NCBI GenBank assembly: GCA_023213395.1
Contig: CM041465.1
Location: 76,391,741-76,455,740 of the forward strand
Direction of reading: 5' to 3'
DNA from: Cycas panzhihuaensis
Lineage: Eukaryota > Cycadophyta
DNA: 64,000 bases
Shown piece after piece: positions 8,549 to 19,717 of the stretch; position 1 is the first letter of the stretch; every line of letters starts with the position of its first letter. The notes beneath the pieces were generated by a model that was given only the letters and a program-made list of their open reading frames with translations, was not told the origin of the DNA and made no database searches. The translations under genes and the position numbers were made by a program.

Positions 8549-11500
8549 AATGCCATCCACTAAAATTTCAATTTTAACCAACCAAAATTATGTTGATTGA
8601 AATCTTAAAATGTCTAATATACTTGAATACCAAAAGTTGTGGAAATACATTACTAAATAATTCAAACCACCTTCAAACAAAACCTTAAATGCCTATGTGG
8701 TATATCTAATGAACTCTGATGGAGCCTTAGGCATCATCCTCACCTCTCTCTCTCTTTCCTAATATCATATGATAATTCATTGATATAGATAGGCTTTCCA
8801 CTATTTGGACTAAACTTTAAAATAAGTATAAGAAGATAGATACCACTCAAGTATCCATTTTAGAATAGAAACTATATGATCTAAAGTATAAATATTTTTC
8901 AAGAGTTAAAGAATTTCTATCTCACTTATAGTCAATCAACATTGAGCTTGGTGATTGCATTAAAATAGTTATTAAAGCAAAAGACATAACCACAACTATT
9001 ACCCATACCAAGGATGACTAAACACTCATATGTCTTACCATTAATAATATGTCTAAAGCTTTTAACTAGTACAAAACTACTCGACAATAGTATGGTCATC
9101 TAGGCATCTCTTTTTATGAACTCACAAACAAGTTAGTTGAACATTAATCTATGTTAATCCAAACAAAAGAACTCAAAGACCCCTCATAGGCTTTTTTCTC
9201 CAACTCAAAATATCAAAAACTAAAATATCAAAACTTTCAAATTACTACCAAACATTACAATGCTTTTAAACCTAATAAACCATACAAGAATTCCATTCCT
9301 AGTAATCATCCAAAATTCAATCCCACCAATTCCAAAAATCAAACTATACAAAATAACTTTTATCAAAGTAAAAACTTTTCTAAATCTAATTCTATCTTAA
9401 CATATGCCTACTATTATAAGAAAGGCCATACCATTGATGTATATAGAAATAGAATTACTTATGAAGCTTGGAATGCTTCTGGAGGTATTCAACCAAATCA
9501 TTCTTTAACTACTTCTACATTAGTCTTTTCTACTCTAACCATACAAACTCTTTCTTGGATTTTAGATTTTGAAGCTACTCATTATATGAAAAGAAAATAA
9601 GAACTATTATCTACTTACAAACTAGGACTCAATTCTAAAGAAGAAATTTCTTTTAAAAGTGGTTCCAAGCTCCAAGTAGATGGAACTAGTAATGTTCCCT
9701 TAAAATATGGCTTAAGTGATAATGTTGTTCGTGTCCCTAGTCTTTTACCTAATTTTCTATCTATTTATCAAATTTGTCAGAAAGATCTTGTTGTTGAATT
9801 TTAAAAAGATAAGTTTATCATTAAGCAACTATTAAATAAATTCAAAGCCATTGCTTCTAGACTTGTTGATCACAAGATCAATCTCTATAGTCTATTTGAT
9901 CTAACTTATTCTACTAAATAGAAAACCTTCACTTCCTTTATTACCTAATTAAACCTAGTCAATAAACTTTGGCATACTCATTTTGGTCATACAAGTTATA
10001 AAAAACTATGATTCCTAACTTAACATAACATAGTTGTTAGACTACCTCCTCTTAAAACCATTTATAGAGTCTATAAATTTTATATGACAGGCAAATAATA
10101 CATGGATTTTTTTTCCACAAAAAACTAGTTTTAGAATTAATATACCCTTAGAACTCATCCATTCAAATATTTATGGACCTTTTCAAGTAAACTCTTATTC
10201 TAGTAGTTGCTACTTTACAACCTTTATTACAAATTATTCAAGAAAGTATTAGGTGTATATTCTCAAAAAATATAGTGAAATTTTTAATACTTTCTTAGAA
10301 TTCAAAGTATTAGTAGAAAATAAATCTAACTATAAAATTAAAATTCTAAGAATAGATAATGATAAAGAGTATATGAGTAAAGAATTCAATACTTACTACA
10401 GAAAAATGGTATTAAACTTCAATATACAGTCGTCTATACTCAACAACAAAATGAGGTGGCTGAAAAAAAAATAGAACTGTAATTAAAATAGTCAAATTCA
10501 TGTTATATTCAAAAATCTTAGATTTAAAACTTTGGGTAGAATCCATAAATTTCTCTAATTATTTGGCAAATAGATTACCAACCAAATCCTTACATAATGT
10601 AACACCTAAAGAAAAATGATCTAGAAGAAAATTGATCATTAAACATCTTAAAATCTTTGGAAGTATTGCATATGTAATGATACATTAAAATTTGATCCTA
10701 AAAGCTCTAAGTGTCTTCTTATGGGATACAGTGAAGAAAGCAAAGTTTGTTGTTTATTTGACCCAATAATACATGTTATATCTATTAGACATAACATTGA
10801 GTTTGATGAAAAAGGATCTTCATCAAATTCTAATCCCAACCAAATATCTTTACTTATTGAAGATAATCTCATAAATAACTTTGTACCTAAACTAAATAAT
10901 GAACAAACTAAAAATAATAATGAATACATGATAAATTTAGAGAAATAAGTTCAAAACTAGACTTTAACATAACCTAATAAAACTAGGAAAATAACCATCA
11001 CACATCAGAACCAGCTTAAATGGGTCAAGAAAACCATGTCTGATTAGAAAAGATGATGGTAATCCTTATAATTCTAAGAAAACTAGATCTCAAAAATAAT
11101 AAGTTAACTTTACTCTTATGGCAAAGATAATATTCAAATTGATCCAAATTCATTTAAAGAAGCTAATCAAAATCTAGTTTAGCAACAAGCAATAAATAAT
11201 AAATTTGATGCTCTTATTAAAACAACACTTGGTACTTAGTTCATCTTCCTTCAAGGAAAAATTCGGTAGACTGTATGTAGGTCTATTATACAAAATATAA
11301 TTTTCAAGGGGCTATTAAAAAACATAAAATATATTTAGTTGCTAAAAGTGTTTTTTTCAAGTTGATGGTATAGACTATAATGAAATATTTTCTCCAGTAA
11401 CTAAAATGAACACTATTAAAATTATTATATCACTTAAAGCTAAATTTAGTTAGAAAATGCATCAAATGTATGCTAAAAGCACTTTTTTAAATGGCAACTT

Positions 11501-12640
11501 AGAAGAAGAAATTTATATGAAACAACCTCAAGGTTTTATTCTATATCCTAATTTAATTTGTAAACTAAAATAATCTTTATATAGATTTAAATAAGCCCCT
11601 AGGGCTTGGTACAATAAAATTATCAATATATTTTAAATAATGGTTTTACTAAATATATTACTCATCCTAATCTCTACTTTAAGAAAGATAATAATGATAT
11701 TACCTTCTTAATTTTTTATGTAGATGACATTATAATCACTAGACCTCCCACTTCTGATATTTTAAATTTAAAATCTAACTTAATGTCTCAATTTAAAATA
11801 ACAAACCTAGGTTTACTATATTACTTCTTAGGACTTCAACTCTTTTAAAATGAAACTAAAATTATTATTTTTCAACCTAAATATATTTTAGACCTTCTTA
11901 AAAGATTTAATATAGAAGATTGCAAACCTATCCCAACCTATCTGAGTTCATAACCAAGTTGACTATTAACTACACTACATCACTAATTGCTCCAACCCTA
12001 TATTAATAATTGATTGATAGTTTAATTTATATTATACACACATGTCTTAATATTTCTTACTCTGTAGTTTTGTATTCCAAATTCATGTAATAACCATACA
12101 AATCACATTAAAAAGTAGCCAAAAAAGTTTTAAACTACCTTAAAGGTATAACCCATTTGGTTTAACCTATAAATAATCTTATGATTATCTTGAGATAACT
12201 GGTTATATAGATTCTGATTGGGAAATAAATACTAATGAAAGGAAATTTGTAATTAGATACATTTTTTTCTAAACTCTTCTCTAATAAACTAGCCAAGTAA
12301 AAAGATTCACTCATTAGCACTTTCTACAACTAACGTTAATTATAGAGCTCTCATTGAAGCAAGTAAAGAAGTACTATGGATTTAGTCTTTATTCAATGAA
12401 ATTCATTCTTCTTAACCTTTTATAAAATTAAATGTTGGTAATCAAAGTGTTATTTCAATTGCTACTAATCTTATCGCTCATTCCAGAATAAAGTATATTA
12501 AATTACATCAACATTTTATTTGAAAGTTCCTACAAATATTTAAGCTACATATATCTTAAATAAGCTACTTACATAGGCTAAGTTTGATAAGTTGCATTAA
12601 CTAATCAAGATTGATGAAGTCTTCATCAAAGAAGGATCAA
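8549..12640 (+). pseudogene. Ty1/copia polyprotein (Gag-PR-IN-RT-RH), heavily decayed
   Basis: Domain order is copia: Gag helical region (8549-9230), Lys/Asn-rich linker with zinc-knuckle relic (about 9403-9450, CAYYYKKGHT), protease relic WILDFEATHYM (about 9555; active-site DSG is DFE), GAG-pre-integrase LWHTHFGHTS (about 9970), integrase core (10130-10620: ELIHSNIYGP, NDKEYMSKEF), integrase tail (10700-10950: MGYSEESK, LFDPI), RT (11160-11960: DGIDYNEIFSPVTKMN, STFLNGNLEEEIYMKQP, a broken YVDD at about 11718), and RNase H (11990-12600). Stops and frameshifts occur every few dozen codons, so it is long dead. Most stops replace Gln or Trp. A left LTR was not found. Confidence 0.85.
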
Positions 12641-12694
12641 CATGATGAATTTTTCATCATCTTTCTTTATACATAAGATATGATTAAATGGGAA

Positions 12695-13051
12695 TGTTAG
12701 CAACTAATGTTATCTTATGTCTTTTAATCAAATGTGCATTTCATTTAATAAAAAGTTATCTTATATAATATATTAATTAAAAAAATAGTTGATTAGGTAG
12801 TTTCTCATCTCAACCTATTTAAAGTGTCCTATTTTCACTCCTAAAAAAATAAGGAGAATAGGGATAGATATGTTAATTATATAGTATGCATTTTGATAAT
12901 ATTATCTATTATTTTCTAAGGTGATGTTTTATCCTCTAAAGGGATTTTCCACTTGTCCAAACCTGTTGTTCATCCTATGTATATAATGTGGCTTTACTTT
13001 TACAATCTTAAATATAATTACTCAAACACATTCCATTATGCAATTCTAACA
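12695..13051 (+). repeat. 3' LTR of the decayed copia element
   Basis: Follows a short polypurine tract (TAAATGGGAA, 12685-12694). Starts TGTTAGCAAC and ends TTCTAACA, giving TGTTAG...CTAACA inverted ends. It sits immediately after the RNase H frame, as expected. The 5' partner was not identified in the window. Confidence 0.6.
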
Positions 13052-14027
13052 AGTATAATGGTGGTAGATCAAACCCATTAAAATCTAAAAATTCAAATAA
13101 AATAAGGAGTTAAAACAAACAATAATTTAAAAATCTAAATTAAATAATATACTAAGATAAAGTACATGAAGGATGCCAATATTATAAGAAAAAATCCTGT
13201 GATTTAATGCATGTTTAATTCCAATAATAAGTGGCCTAAAAAATGTGGTCTTAGCATACAACAATATCTCAATAAGAAAATCATAATGACCAAAGAAAAA
13301 TAGAGAGGAATTCATACTTGAGTATTAAGAAGGCCAATGTTTAGGGAATCATTTACCCCTTTGGCAGTTGAAGCTCAATGATCAAAGAGTCATAACATAT
13401 TAAAAGTTATCAACAAGATGTAGCTACAAATACTAAGCTAGGATATGATGAATAAGACCATCAGCCTCAAACTTTTGGGCTCTAGGAACATGACATATTT
13501 GAATGTGAACAAAGCATGCTAAAAGAGACCTAGCTAAGTTAACAAACACACAAAGTTAAGGGCTAAGGATTTGGCATATGCTAGTTAACTGATAAGTAAC
13601 TATGAGGAAATCCATACAAAGGACAATATAAGAGAGATAGGCATGGGTGGCATATAAAAGGGCCCCTATAATGGTGACATACTCATATAGGTTGTTTGTA
13701 GTAGAGGGGAGACAAGAATAAAAAAAAGCCTTGCACTTATAATGACTTGATTGAGAGAAGAATAAATAATATAGGTATCAATGAAATACCTAATGTTTCC
13801 CTAACTTCCCTTATTTTTATGAATGAAGAATTCCAACGTGGTCACAACTTGTGGAAGTTTGATCAAGGAACTATCAAACAAATAGAGGATGGTAGGAAAC
13901 TGTTAAGGAGAAATATGTTTAAGTGAAACCATAAGAGAACAAGAGCATTCATAAGTGGTACAAAGATCAGAGTCAATAACCACAATAGGTTTTGATTTAA
14001 TTGAGAGTTACATTAGGCTAAAAGGTC
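13052..14027 (-). pseudogene. Degraded region with minus-strand RNase H-like remnant
   Basis: On the minus strand, around 13400-13640, a broken frame reads like the RNase H end of a retroelement: a LARSLLACF stretch followed by HVPRAQKFEADGL, which resembles the H-x-P-R-x-x-N-x-x-AD-x-L signature. Other frames here are short and unsupported. The region was split by insertion of the copia element at 14033 and appears to continue at 19258-19377. Confidence 0.35.
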
Positions 14028-14032
14028 AAATC

Positions 14033-14249
14033 TGTTGAAAAATGCAGAGCGAAACTAAGCAGAGGAAAGAATGTACACTTGTTTATTGAGATTCAATCTG
14101 CTTAAGTACACAATAGTGATGTAATAGTTACAACCACTAATGTAACCGATCACTCAGATACTGCCAAGTGGCATGATCTTATGAGTACATTAATGGTGGG
14201 TCTAACATGACCCCCTTTTCTCTTCTAGATAAAACATTATACTTCAACA
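14033..14249 (-). repeat. 3' LTR of copia element (217 bp)
   Basis: TGTTGAA...TTCAACA ends. Same length as the partner at 19036-19252 with three substitutions. Confidence 0.95.
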
Positions 14250-14258
14250 CCCCCTCTT
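14250..14258 (-). other. Polypurine tract (minus strand)
   Basis: Reads AAGAGGGGG on the minus strand directly before the 3' LTR; it overlaps the stop codon of the polyprotein frame. Confidence 0.8.
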
Positions 14259-15730
14259 AATGTTTTATCTCTAAAAGTCCTATCTTGTCTCTCAAATATC
14301 TAAGTCTTTCTCTTCCAAGTGGTTTTGTCAGAAGATCTACAACTTGTTCAGATGTCAGATAGTATTCCAAGTCTATCTCTTTATTCTACACTTTTTCTCT
14401 TATAAAGTGAGGAGGAACTTCAATATGTTTTGTTCTTGCATGTAGAATTAGATTTTTGGTCAGCTTGATGGCACTTTGATTGTCACATTTTAGAGGATTT
14501 GCTCCTTTCTGCTGTTGATTCAATTCAAGTAAGAGTTATCTTAACCAGATGGCTTCACATGTTGCTGATGTGGCTGCTTTATATTCTCCTTATGTAGAGG
14601 AGAGAGCTACTGTTGCTTGTTTCTTACTGCACCATGAGATTACTGAAGCTCCTAAGAAAAAGCAAAATCCACTTGTGGATTTCCTTTGTTCTTTGTCACC
14701 ATTGTCAATCGCAGTACCCTGTTATTTTAATTGGATGCCCTTTTGAATATACCAATTTAAGATCTGTTGTTCCTTTGAGATATCTCAGAATTCTTTTTGT
14801 GGCTTGCCAGTGTCTCAACTTTGGATTCTGCATATATCTTGATATTAGTCCTACTGAGTAGGATATGTCGGGCCTGGTGGCGGTCAGATAAATTAGACTT
14901 CCAATCATTTATGCGTATAAAGTAACATCGAGATCTTTCTCCATACTATCTCTTGTTAGATCACAATTTGTTTCCATGAGTTGTGCATGGATTGCAATTC
15001 TCCATCGAAATCGAACAAGCAGATTTTTGATGTAGTTGCTTTGGGACAAAGTTATGCAGTTTTGGTGTTGACCTATCTCCAGTCCTAAGTAATAACTTAG
15101 TGAACCCAAGTCTGTCATTTCAAATTTCTACTAAAGTTGACTTTTGATCCACTTAATTCCCTCTACATCATTTCCAGTAAGAATCATATCATCTACATAA
15201 ACAACAATTATTGTTACCTTATTGTTCATTTTCCTTATGTACAGACTAGAGTCTGAGTCGCACTGAATAAACTTATTTTCTTCAAGAAAGTGATCTAATT
15301 TTGCATACCAGGCACGCGGTGCTTGTTTTAGGCCATATAAGGCCTTTTTCAATTTGTAGACTAGACTTTCTTTTCCTTGTTCTGCATATACTTCTGGCTG
15401 TTGCATATAAACCTCTTCTTCTAGTTCACCATTTAGGAAGGCACTTTTTACGTCCATCTGAGAGATTCCCCAACCTTGGGTAGTAGCCAAGGCTATTACT
15501 GTCCTTACTGTATTCATCTTCACTACTGGAGAGAAGGTCTCATCAAAATCTACACCTGCAGTTTGGGTGTATCCTTTTGCAACTAACCTTGCCTTGTGTT
15601 TCTCAATTTTGCCATCGACTCCTTTCTTTGTTTTGTAAACCCATTTGCAGTTTACAGTGGATTTATTAGCAGGTAGTTCTACTAATTCCCATGTTTGATT
15701 TTTCTTGATTGAATTTATTTCATTGTCCAT
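14257..15730 (-). pseudogene. Copia RT and RNase H
   Basis: The minus-strand frame starting at 15730 has the complete copia RT (RVT_2): QTWELVELP, CKWVYKTK, ARLVAKGYTQ, DFDETFSPVVK, SQMDVKSAFLNGELEEEVYM, KALYGLKQAPRAWY and catalytic VVYVDDMI (about 15185). After two consecutive TAG codons (about 15131-15136) it stays in frame through MTDLGSLSYYLGLEI. A TAA before 14908 precedes MIGSLIYLTATRPDISY. RNase H follows from about 14720 (YCD, then after a frameshift TSGFC, SKKQATVALSS, KTKHIE-like ARTKHIEVP) to TAA at 14257-14259, with further stops. RNase H domain order and length are normal. Confidence 0.9.
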
Positions 15731-17451
15731 TGCTTCTCTCCATTCTGGATGATCTTTTGCTTCGTCAAAATTCTGTGGTTCAATCTTGCTTAGAAGAGCT
15801 TTTGACCTTTGCCCACGAGTTTTCTGTTCTAATATATTTCCTTCTTCAACAGTTTTGATATACCATTTCGGCAGCTTTTTTTGTTTCTGTGGATCTCCTT
15901 TTTCGATGATGTCTCCCTGACCAGTTGATGATGATGGTCCTTCTTTTTCGATGGTGTCTCCCTGACCTGTTGATGATGATGAATCAGCTTGTCCTTCTTC
16001 TGAAGTGATTTCTAAATTATTTCCTTCTCCAGTTTCTTGGTTTTACAAGTAATTCTGGTGACTTTCTTGCTCATCTTCCTGCATTATTCTATGTCCGGCA
16101 GTTTCCAGTTCCTATACATTTTCTATTACTTTGATTTGTGAGGATTCATCTGAGCTATCTTCATTAAAGACGACATCTCTACTCACATAGATTCTATTTG
16201 TTCTTGGATCTATGCACTTATATGCCTTTGAATTTTTACTATATCCTATTAAGACACATTCTATGCCTTTTGCATCTAATTTGGACATCCTTTTATTAGG
16301 AATATGCACAAATGCTTGACTGCCAAAAACCTTGAGAAAACTTACATCGGGTTTCTGTCCTATCCAAGCTTCTTCTGGAGTGATGTTCTTTAGTGTCCTG
16401 GTTGGACTTCTGTTTATCAAATAGCATCTTTGTCTTGATACACTTGATATGTCTTTGATATTTTTGTTCCATACATCATGCTTTGAGCCATTTCTATCAA
16501 AGTTCTATTCTTTCTTTCAGCTACTCCATTTGGCTGAGGAGTATATAGAGTTGTAACTTGTCTACGAATTCCTCTGTATTTACAGTAATTTAGAAACCCC
16601 TTTGACATATATTCTCCTCCTCCATCTAACCTGATGCATTTGATTTTCATTCCTGATTCTAGCTCAACTTCTGCCTTAAATTCTTTAAATGTTTCAAAGA
16701 CTTCAGACTTATTATGTAAGAAATATACCCAAACTTTTCGGGTGAAGTCATCAATGAAAGTTAAAAAGTATCTGCATCCATTTATTGGCAGAGGTGAAAT
16801 TGGACCACAGATATCTGTGTGTATCAGATCTAATTTAGACTGAGATTTCCAAGTGCTTTCTTTAAAAGGGAATCTATGCTGTTTTCCAAGTTGACAACCT
16901 TTACAAACAAATGTATCTGAAGAGATATTAGGTAAACCATTTACCATTTCTGACTTTTCCATTTGTTTAAGTGTGTCAATTGAGAGATGTCCATACCTTA
17001 AATGCCATACTTTATTATCAGATTTAAGAGCAGTACAAGCTTTTTCTTCCAAATAAGGAAGTACAGGATTTGACAGAAGTTTGTAAAGATCATTGCATCT
17101 GACCCCTTTTCCAACAGTTTTCCCATCTTTTTTCATATCCAAGATGTGGCAATTCCCTTCTTCATCAAAAATGGTCCTCAGTCCCTTTTTGCTCAATTGG
17201 GAGATTGAGAGGAGATTCATCTTTAGGTCTGGTACAAAGAGAACATTTCCAATTTTTCTTTCATTTCCATTCAGGTTTACTGAAATGGTTCTAATCCCTT
17301 TAATGTTAAGGGAGTACTTGTCACCTAGCTCCACTGACTTGTCCATATTGTACAGACTCATGGTTTGAAACCAATCTTCCCGACTTGTCATGTGTTTAGA
17401 GGCTCCTGAATCTATGTACCAAATGTCTTTGTCTTTCATTCCTGTAATCAA
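15731..17451 (-). pseudogene. Copia protease and integrase
   Basis: Minus-strand frame from 17451: protease active site WYIDSGASKHMT (about residues 11-22, catalytic Asp in DSG), GAG-pre-integrase VWHLRYGH and CKGCQLGK, integrase core with LIHTDICGP (first Asp), IRLDGGGEYMSK (second Asp) and PNGVAERKNRT (Glu). A frameshift at about 16.43 kb moves to the frame of NRSPTRTLKNITPEEAW and VFGSQAFVHIP, which then stays in register with RT. In-frame TAG (about 16109) and TAA (about 16046) lie in the Ser/Gly/Glu-rich linker between IN and RT. Confidence 0.9.
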
Positions 17452-18395
17452 TGCTGTGATAAAGGCCGTCTCCTCTTCTTCTTCTTCTTCATCTTTTTCT
17501 TTACTGTATCCGCCGATAGGTCGTTTTCCTTTGTAAATTTCACTTCATCTTTGTGGACACTAATAAGGATAGTGTCCACTCTGTCCGCAGTAGCAACATA
17601 TGTCGAAGATCCTGTAATTACTGGCGAAGTATCCAATTCGTCTACAGTTGTAGCATATTCTATTTTCTCTGCTACGTCCTCATCCTCTAGAGTTTGACCA
17701 GCATCCTCGACCTTTGGAATCTGACATCCTGCTTGCTGCACGAAATTGTTGTCTTCCTCTTGGCCTAAGATTCAATCTGGATGCAAATGCATCTTCTAAC
17801 TCTGTCGTGTTTTCGTATCTTTTGTTTCTTTGTTCCTGTCTTAATAGCAGACCTGTCAGTTCATCAAGAGTTAATTTATCTAACCTATCACCGCTGATAG
17901 TGTTGACAATGGTATCAAAAGATTTTGGCGACTTCTTTGCTACATTTCTACAAGATCTTGTTCAGATATTATGCCTCCAACACTCAGAAGATTATTTCTC
18001 ACAGTGATGATTTTATGCATGAATTCTTCCACTTCTTCATTTTCTTTCATATGGAGTTTGTACAACTCTTCTTTGAGTGTGATTATCCTCATCTTATTCT
18101 TTTGACCATATAGATTTTCCAGACATTTCCAGATTTCAGAAGCCTAGTTCAGTTTCTCAATGTAAATAAGAACAGAATCTGAAATAGACATTTTTAAAAT
18201 GAGACTACCCATGTTGTTCCTTTCAATCCAACTACTCAACTTGTCATCACCAGCAGGAGGATGTGTTTCTATTCCTTCAGCAATTTCCCAGGCATCTTCC
18301 ATCCTCAGAATGGTTTCCATTTTGATTTTCCACACATGGTAATTTGAACCAGTCAATTTTTTAGGTTCAGGCAGAGTAATAAGAGAGGAAGACAT
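17452..18395 (-). pseudogene. Copia Gag with zinc knuckles
   Basis: ATG at 18395 opens MSSSLITLPEPKKLTGSNYH followed by a VWK motif, the standard copia Gag N-terminus, with later IWKCLENLYG and EELYKLHMKENE. A TAG at 18144-18146 interrupts it. A frameshift near 17.93 kb joins the frame that continues into protease. An Arg/Gly-rich basic stretch precedes two CCHC-like knuckles: CYNCRRIGYFASNY (His and last Cys both replaced by Tyr) and CYCGQSGHYPYXC (ligands intact apart from a neighbouring stop). A Lys/Glu-rich linker leads into protease. Confidence 0.85.
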
Positions 18396-19023
18396 GACTT
18401 TTCAGTAAAAAAAACTGATTTAGGGCCAGTCCGTACGGCTATACGGATTTCTGTATAAAACCCTAAGTGTACGGCCTAAACAAAAATATACCTTAAAATG
18501 TAGGTTTTCAAGTCGCCTATATGGATCTGAAGTCAGATTTTCGAAAGGGCTTTTCAAACGGCAGAAAACGACTCCAGAAGAAAAAACGGCGGCTAGGGCA
18601 AAAAATCGATTTTTGAAGAAAATTGCTAGAAAATCTCAAAATAAATCTTCGATTTTGGATGCAAATCAAATGTGTTTATAGTAGGAAGGATTTTGGACTA
18701 GAAATACCGAGATTTTTGAGAAAATCGATGAGATTTTTTCTCTGGTTTCTCCAAAAATGTGTGGACTGTTTAGGGCTCGATTCGGGCTGGAAAATGACCT
18801 CAGATTGCTTCACTCTAGAAGAGAAATGTGTTCAGCGTGCTTCGATCTACTTCCCCACAAAATTTCGTCATGATCTGACACTGTTGAAAAATGGCATCCG
18901 TACAGGTCCGTACAATTCCGTACGACAGAGAAATAATGACGTTGATTGACGTAACTCCCTTCAACACTTGATAGAACTGACAAACAGAAGAATCCTTTCA
19001 AAAATTATCAGTTTGGGCAGCCT
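18396..19023 (-). other. Copia 5' leader
   Basis: 628 bp between PBS and gag ATG on the minus strand, without coding evidence. It contains several TCCGTAC heptamers and CGTACGG palindromes (18427-18475 and 18896-18925). Confidence 0.7.
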
Positions 19024-19035
19024 GCTCTGATACCA
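19024..19035 (-). other. Primer-binding site, tRNA-iMet (minus strand)
   Basis: GCTCTGATACCA on plus is the exact reverse complement of TGGTATCAGAGC and abuts the 5' LTR. Confidence 0.95.
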
Positions 19036-19252
19036 TGTTGAAAAATGCAGAGCGAAACTAAGCAGAGGAAAGAATGTACACTTGTTTATTGAGATTCAAT
19101 CTGCTTAAGTACACAATAGTGATGTGATGGTTACAACCACTAATGTAACCGATCACTCAGATACTGCCAAGTGGCATGATATTATGAGTACATTAATGGT
19201 GGGTCTAACATGACCCCCTTTTCTCTTCTAGATAAAACATTATACTTCAACA
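19036..19252 (-). repeat. 5' LTR of copia element (217 bp)
   Basis: Partner of 14033-14249, followed by TSD AAATC. Confidence 0.95.
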
Positions 19253-19257
19253 AAATC

Positions 19258-19377
19258 TAAAGGTCCTAAGGATTGAAAATGATTTGGATCCAAACTACCA
19301 AATAATAGCTGGGAATAAGGTCACCATTCAACCTATTCCTAATACTAAAATATTATTTTTAGAGAGAATATTAGCAC
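19258..19377. other. Flank between two insertions, decayed coding-like DNA
   Basis: Continuation of the DNA at 13052-14032. One plus-strand frame reads NYQIIAGNKVTIQPIPNTK; the right flank of the next element (about 23250) has a vaguely similar NYQAIHGDETIM. Too short to assign. Confidence 0.3.
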
Positions 19378-19703
19378 TGCTAGGGTTAATACTCATCACC
19401 TAACCCTCACCTTAGGTGCACACAGCTTAAGGGGAAGTTAACAATAAGTTAAGTTTGTTTATTTTATGCGTTGTATTATTTTAATATAATTTGAATTCAA
19501 GGTTGAGGAGGGCCCCTACTCTCCTCCTGAATATTTATGGTATGGGGTTATAAACCCATGTGTTCATCAACACCACCTCTTTAATAGACATTTTGTAATA
19601 CTCTCTTAAAGATGGATTGAATACAAAGATTATTGTATTCATGTTATAATGGATTAATTACTTGATGCACTACTTTGCTCTGTCTCCTTTATTCAAACCT
19701 TCA
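19378..19703 (+). repeat. 5' LTR of gag-only element (326 bp)
   Basis: Shares with 22786-23111 long blocks such as CACAGCTTAAGGG, AAGTTAACAATAAGTTAAG and TTTTGTAATACTCTCTTAAA. Ends CCTTCA before the PBS. Confidence 0.85.
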
Positions 19704-19717
19704 TTTGGTATCAGACC
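19704..19717 (+). other. Primer-binding site, tRNA-iMet type
   Basis: TTTGGTATCAGACC differs from the standard sequence by one base and directly follows the LTR. Confidence 0.8.

Larger units (their letters stand above)
14033..19252 (-). mobile_element. Full-length Ty1/copia retrotransposon, recent but defective
   Basis: Two 217-bp LTRs (14033-14249 and 19036-19252) differ at only three positions. A perfect 5-bp target-site duplication AAATC flanks the element (14028-14032 and 19253-19257). The PBS (19024-19035) and PPT (14250-14258) sit correctly for minus-strand orientation. Total 5220 bp. The single polyprotein gene (18395 down to 14257) has all copia domains but is interrupted by about ten stops and at least three frameshifts. 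Confidence 0.95.

Noticed and set aside
17448-17741. 97-codon minus frame ending in a Lys-rich tail
   Set aside because: Out of frame with the zinc-knuckle and protease frame of the copia Gag; a shadow of the real frame.
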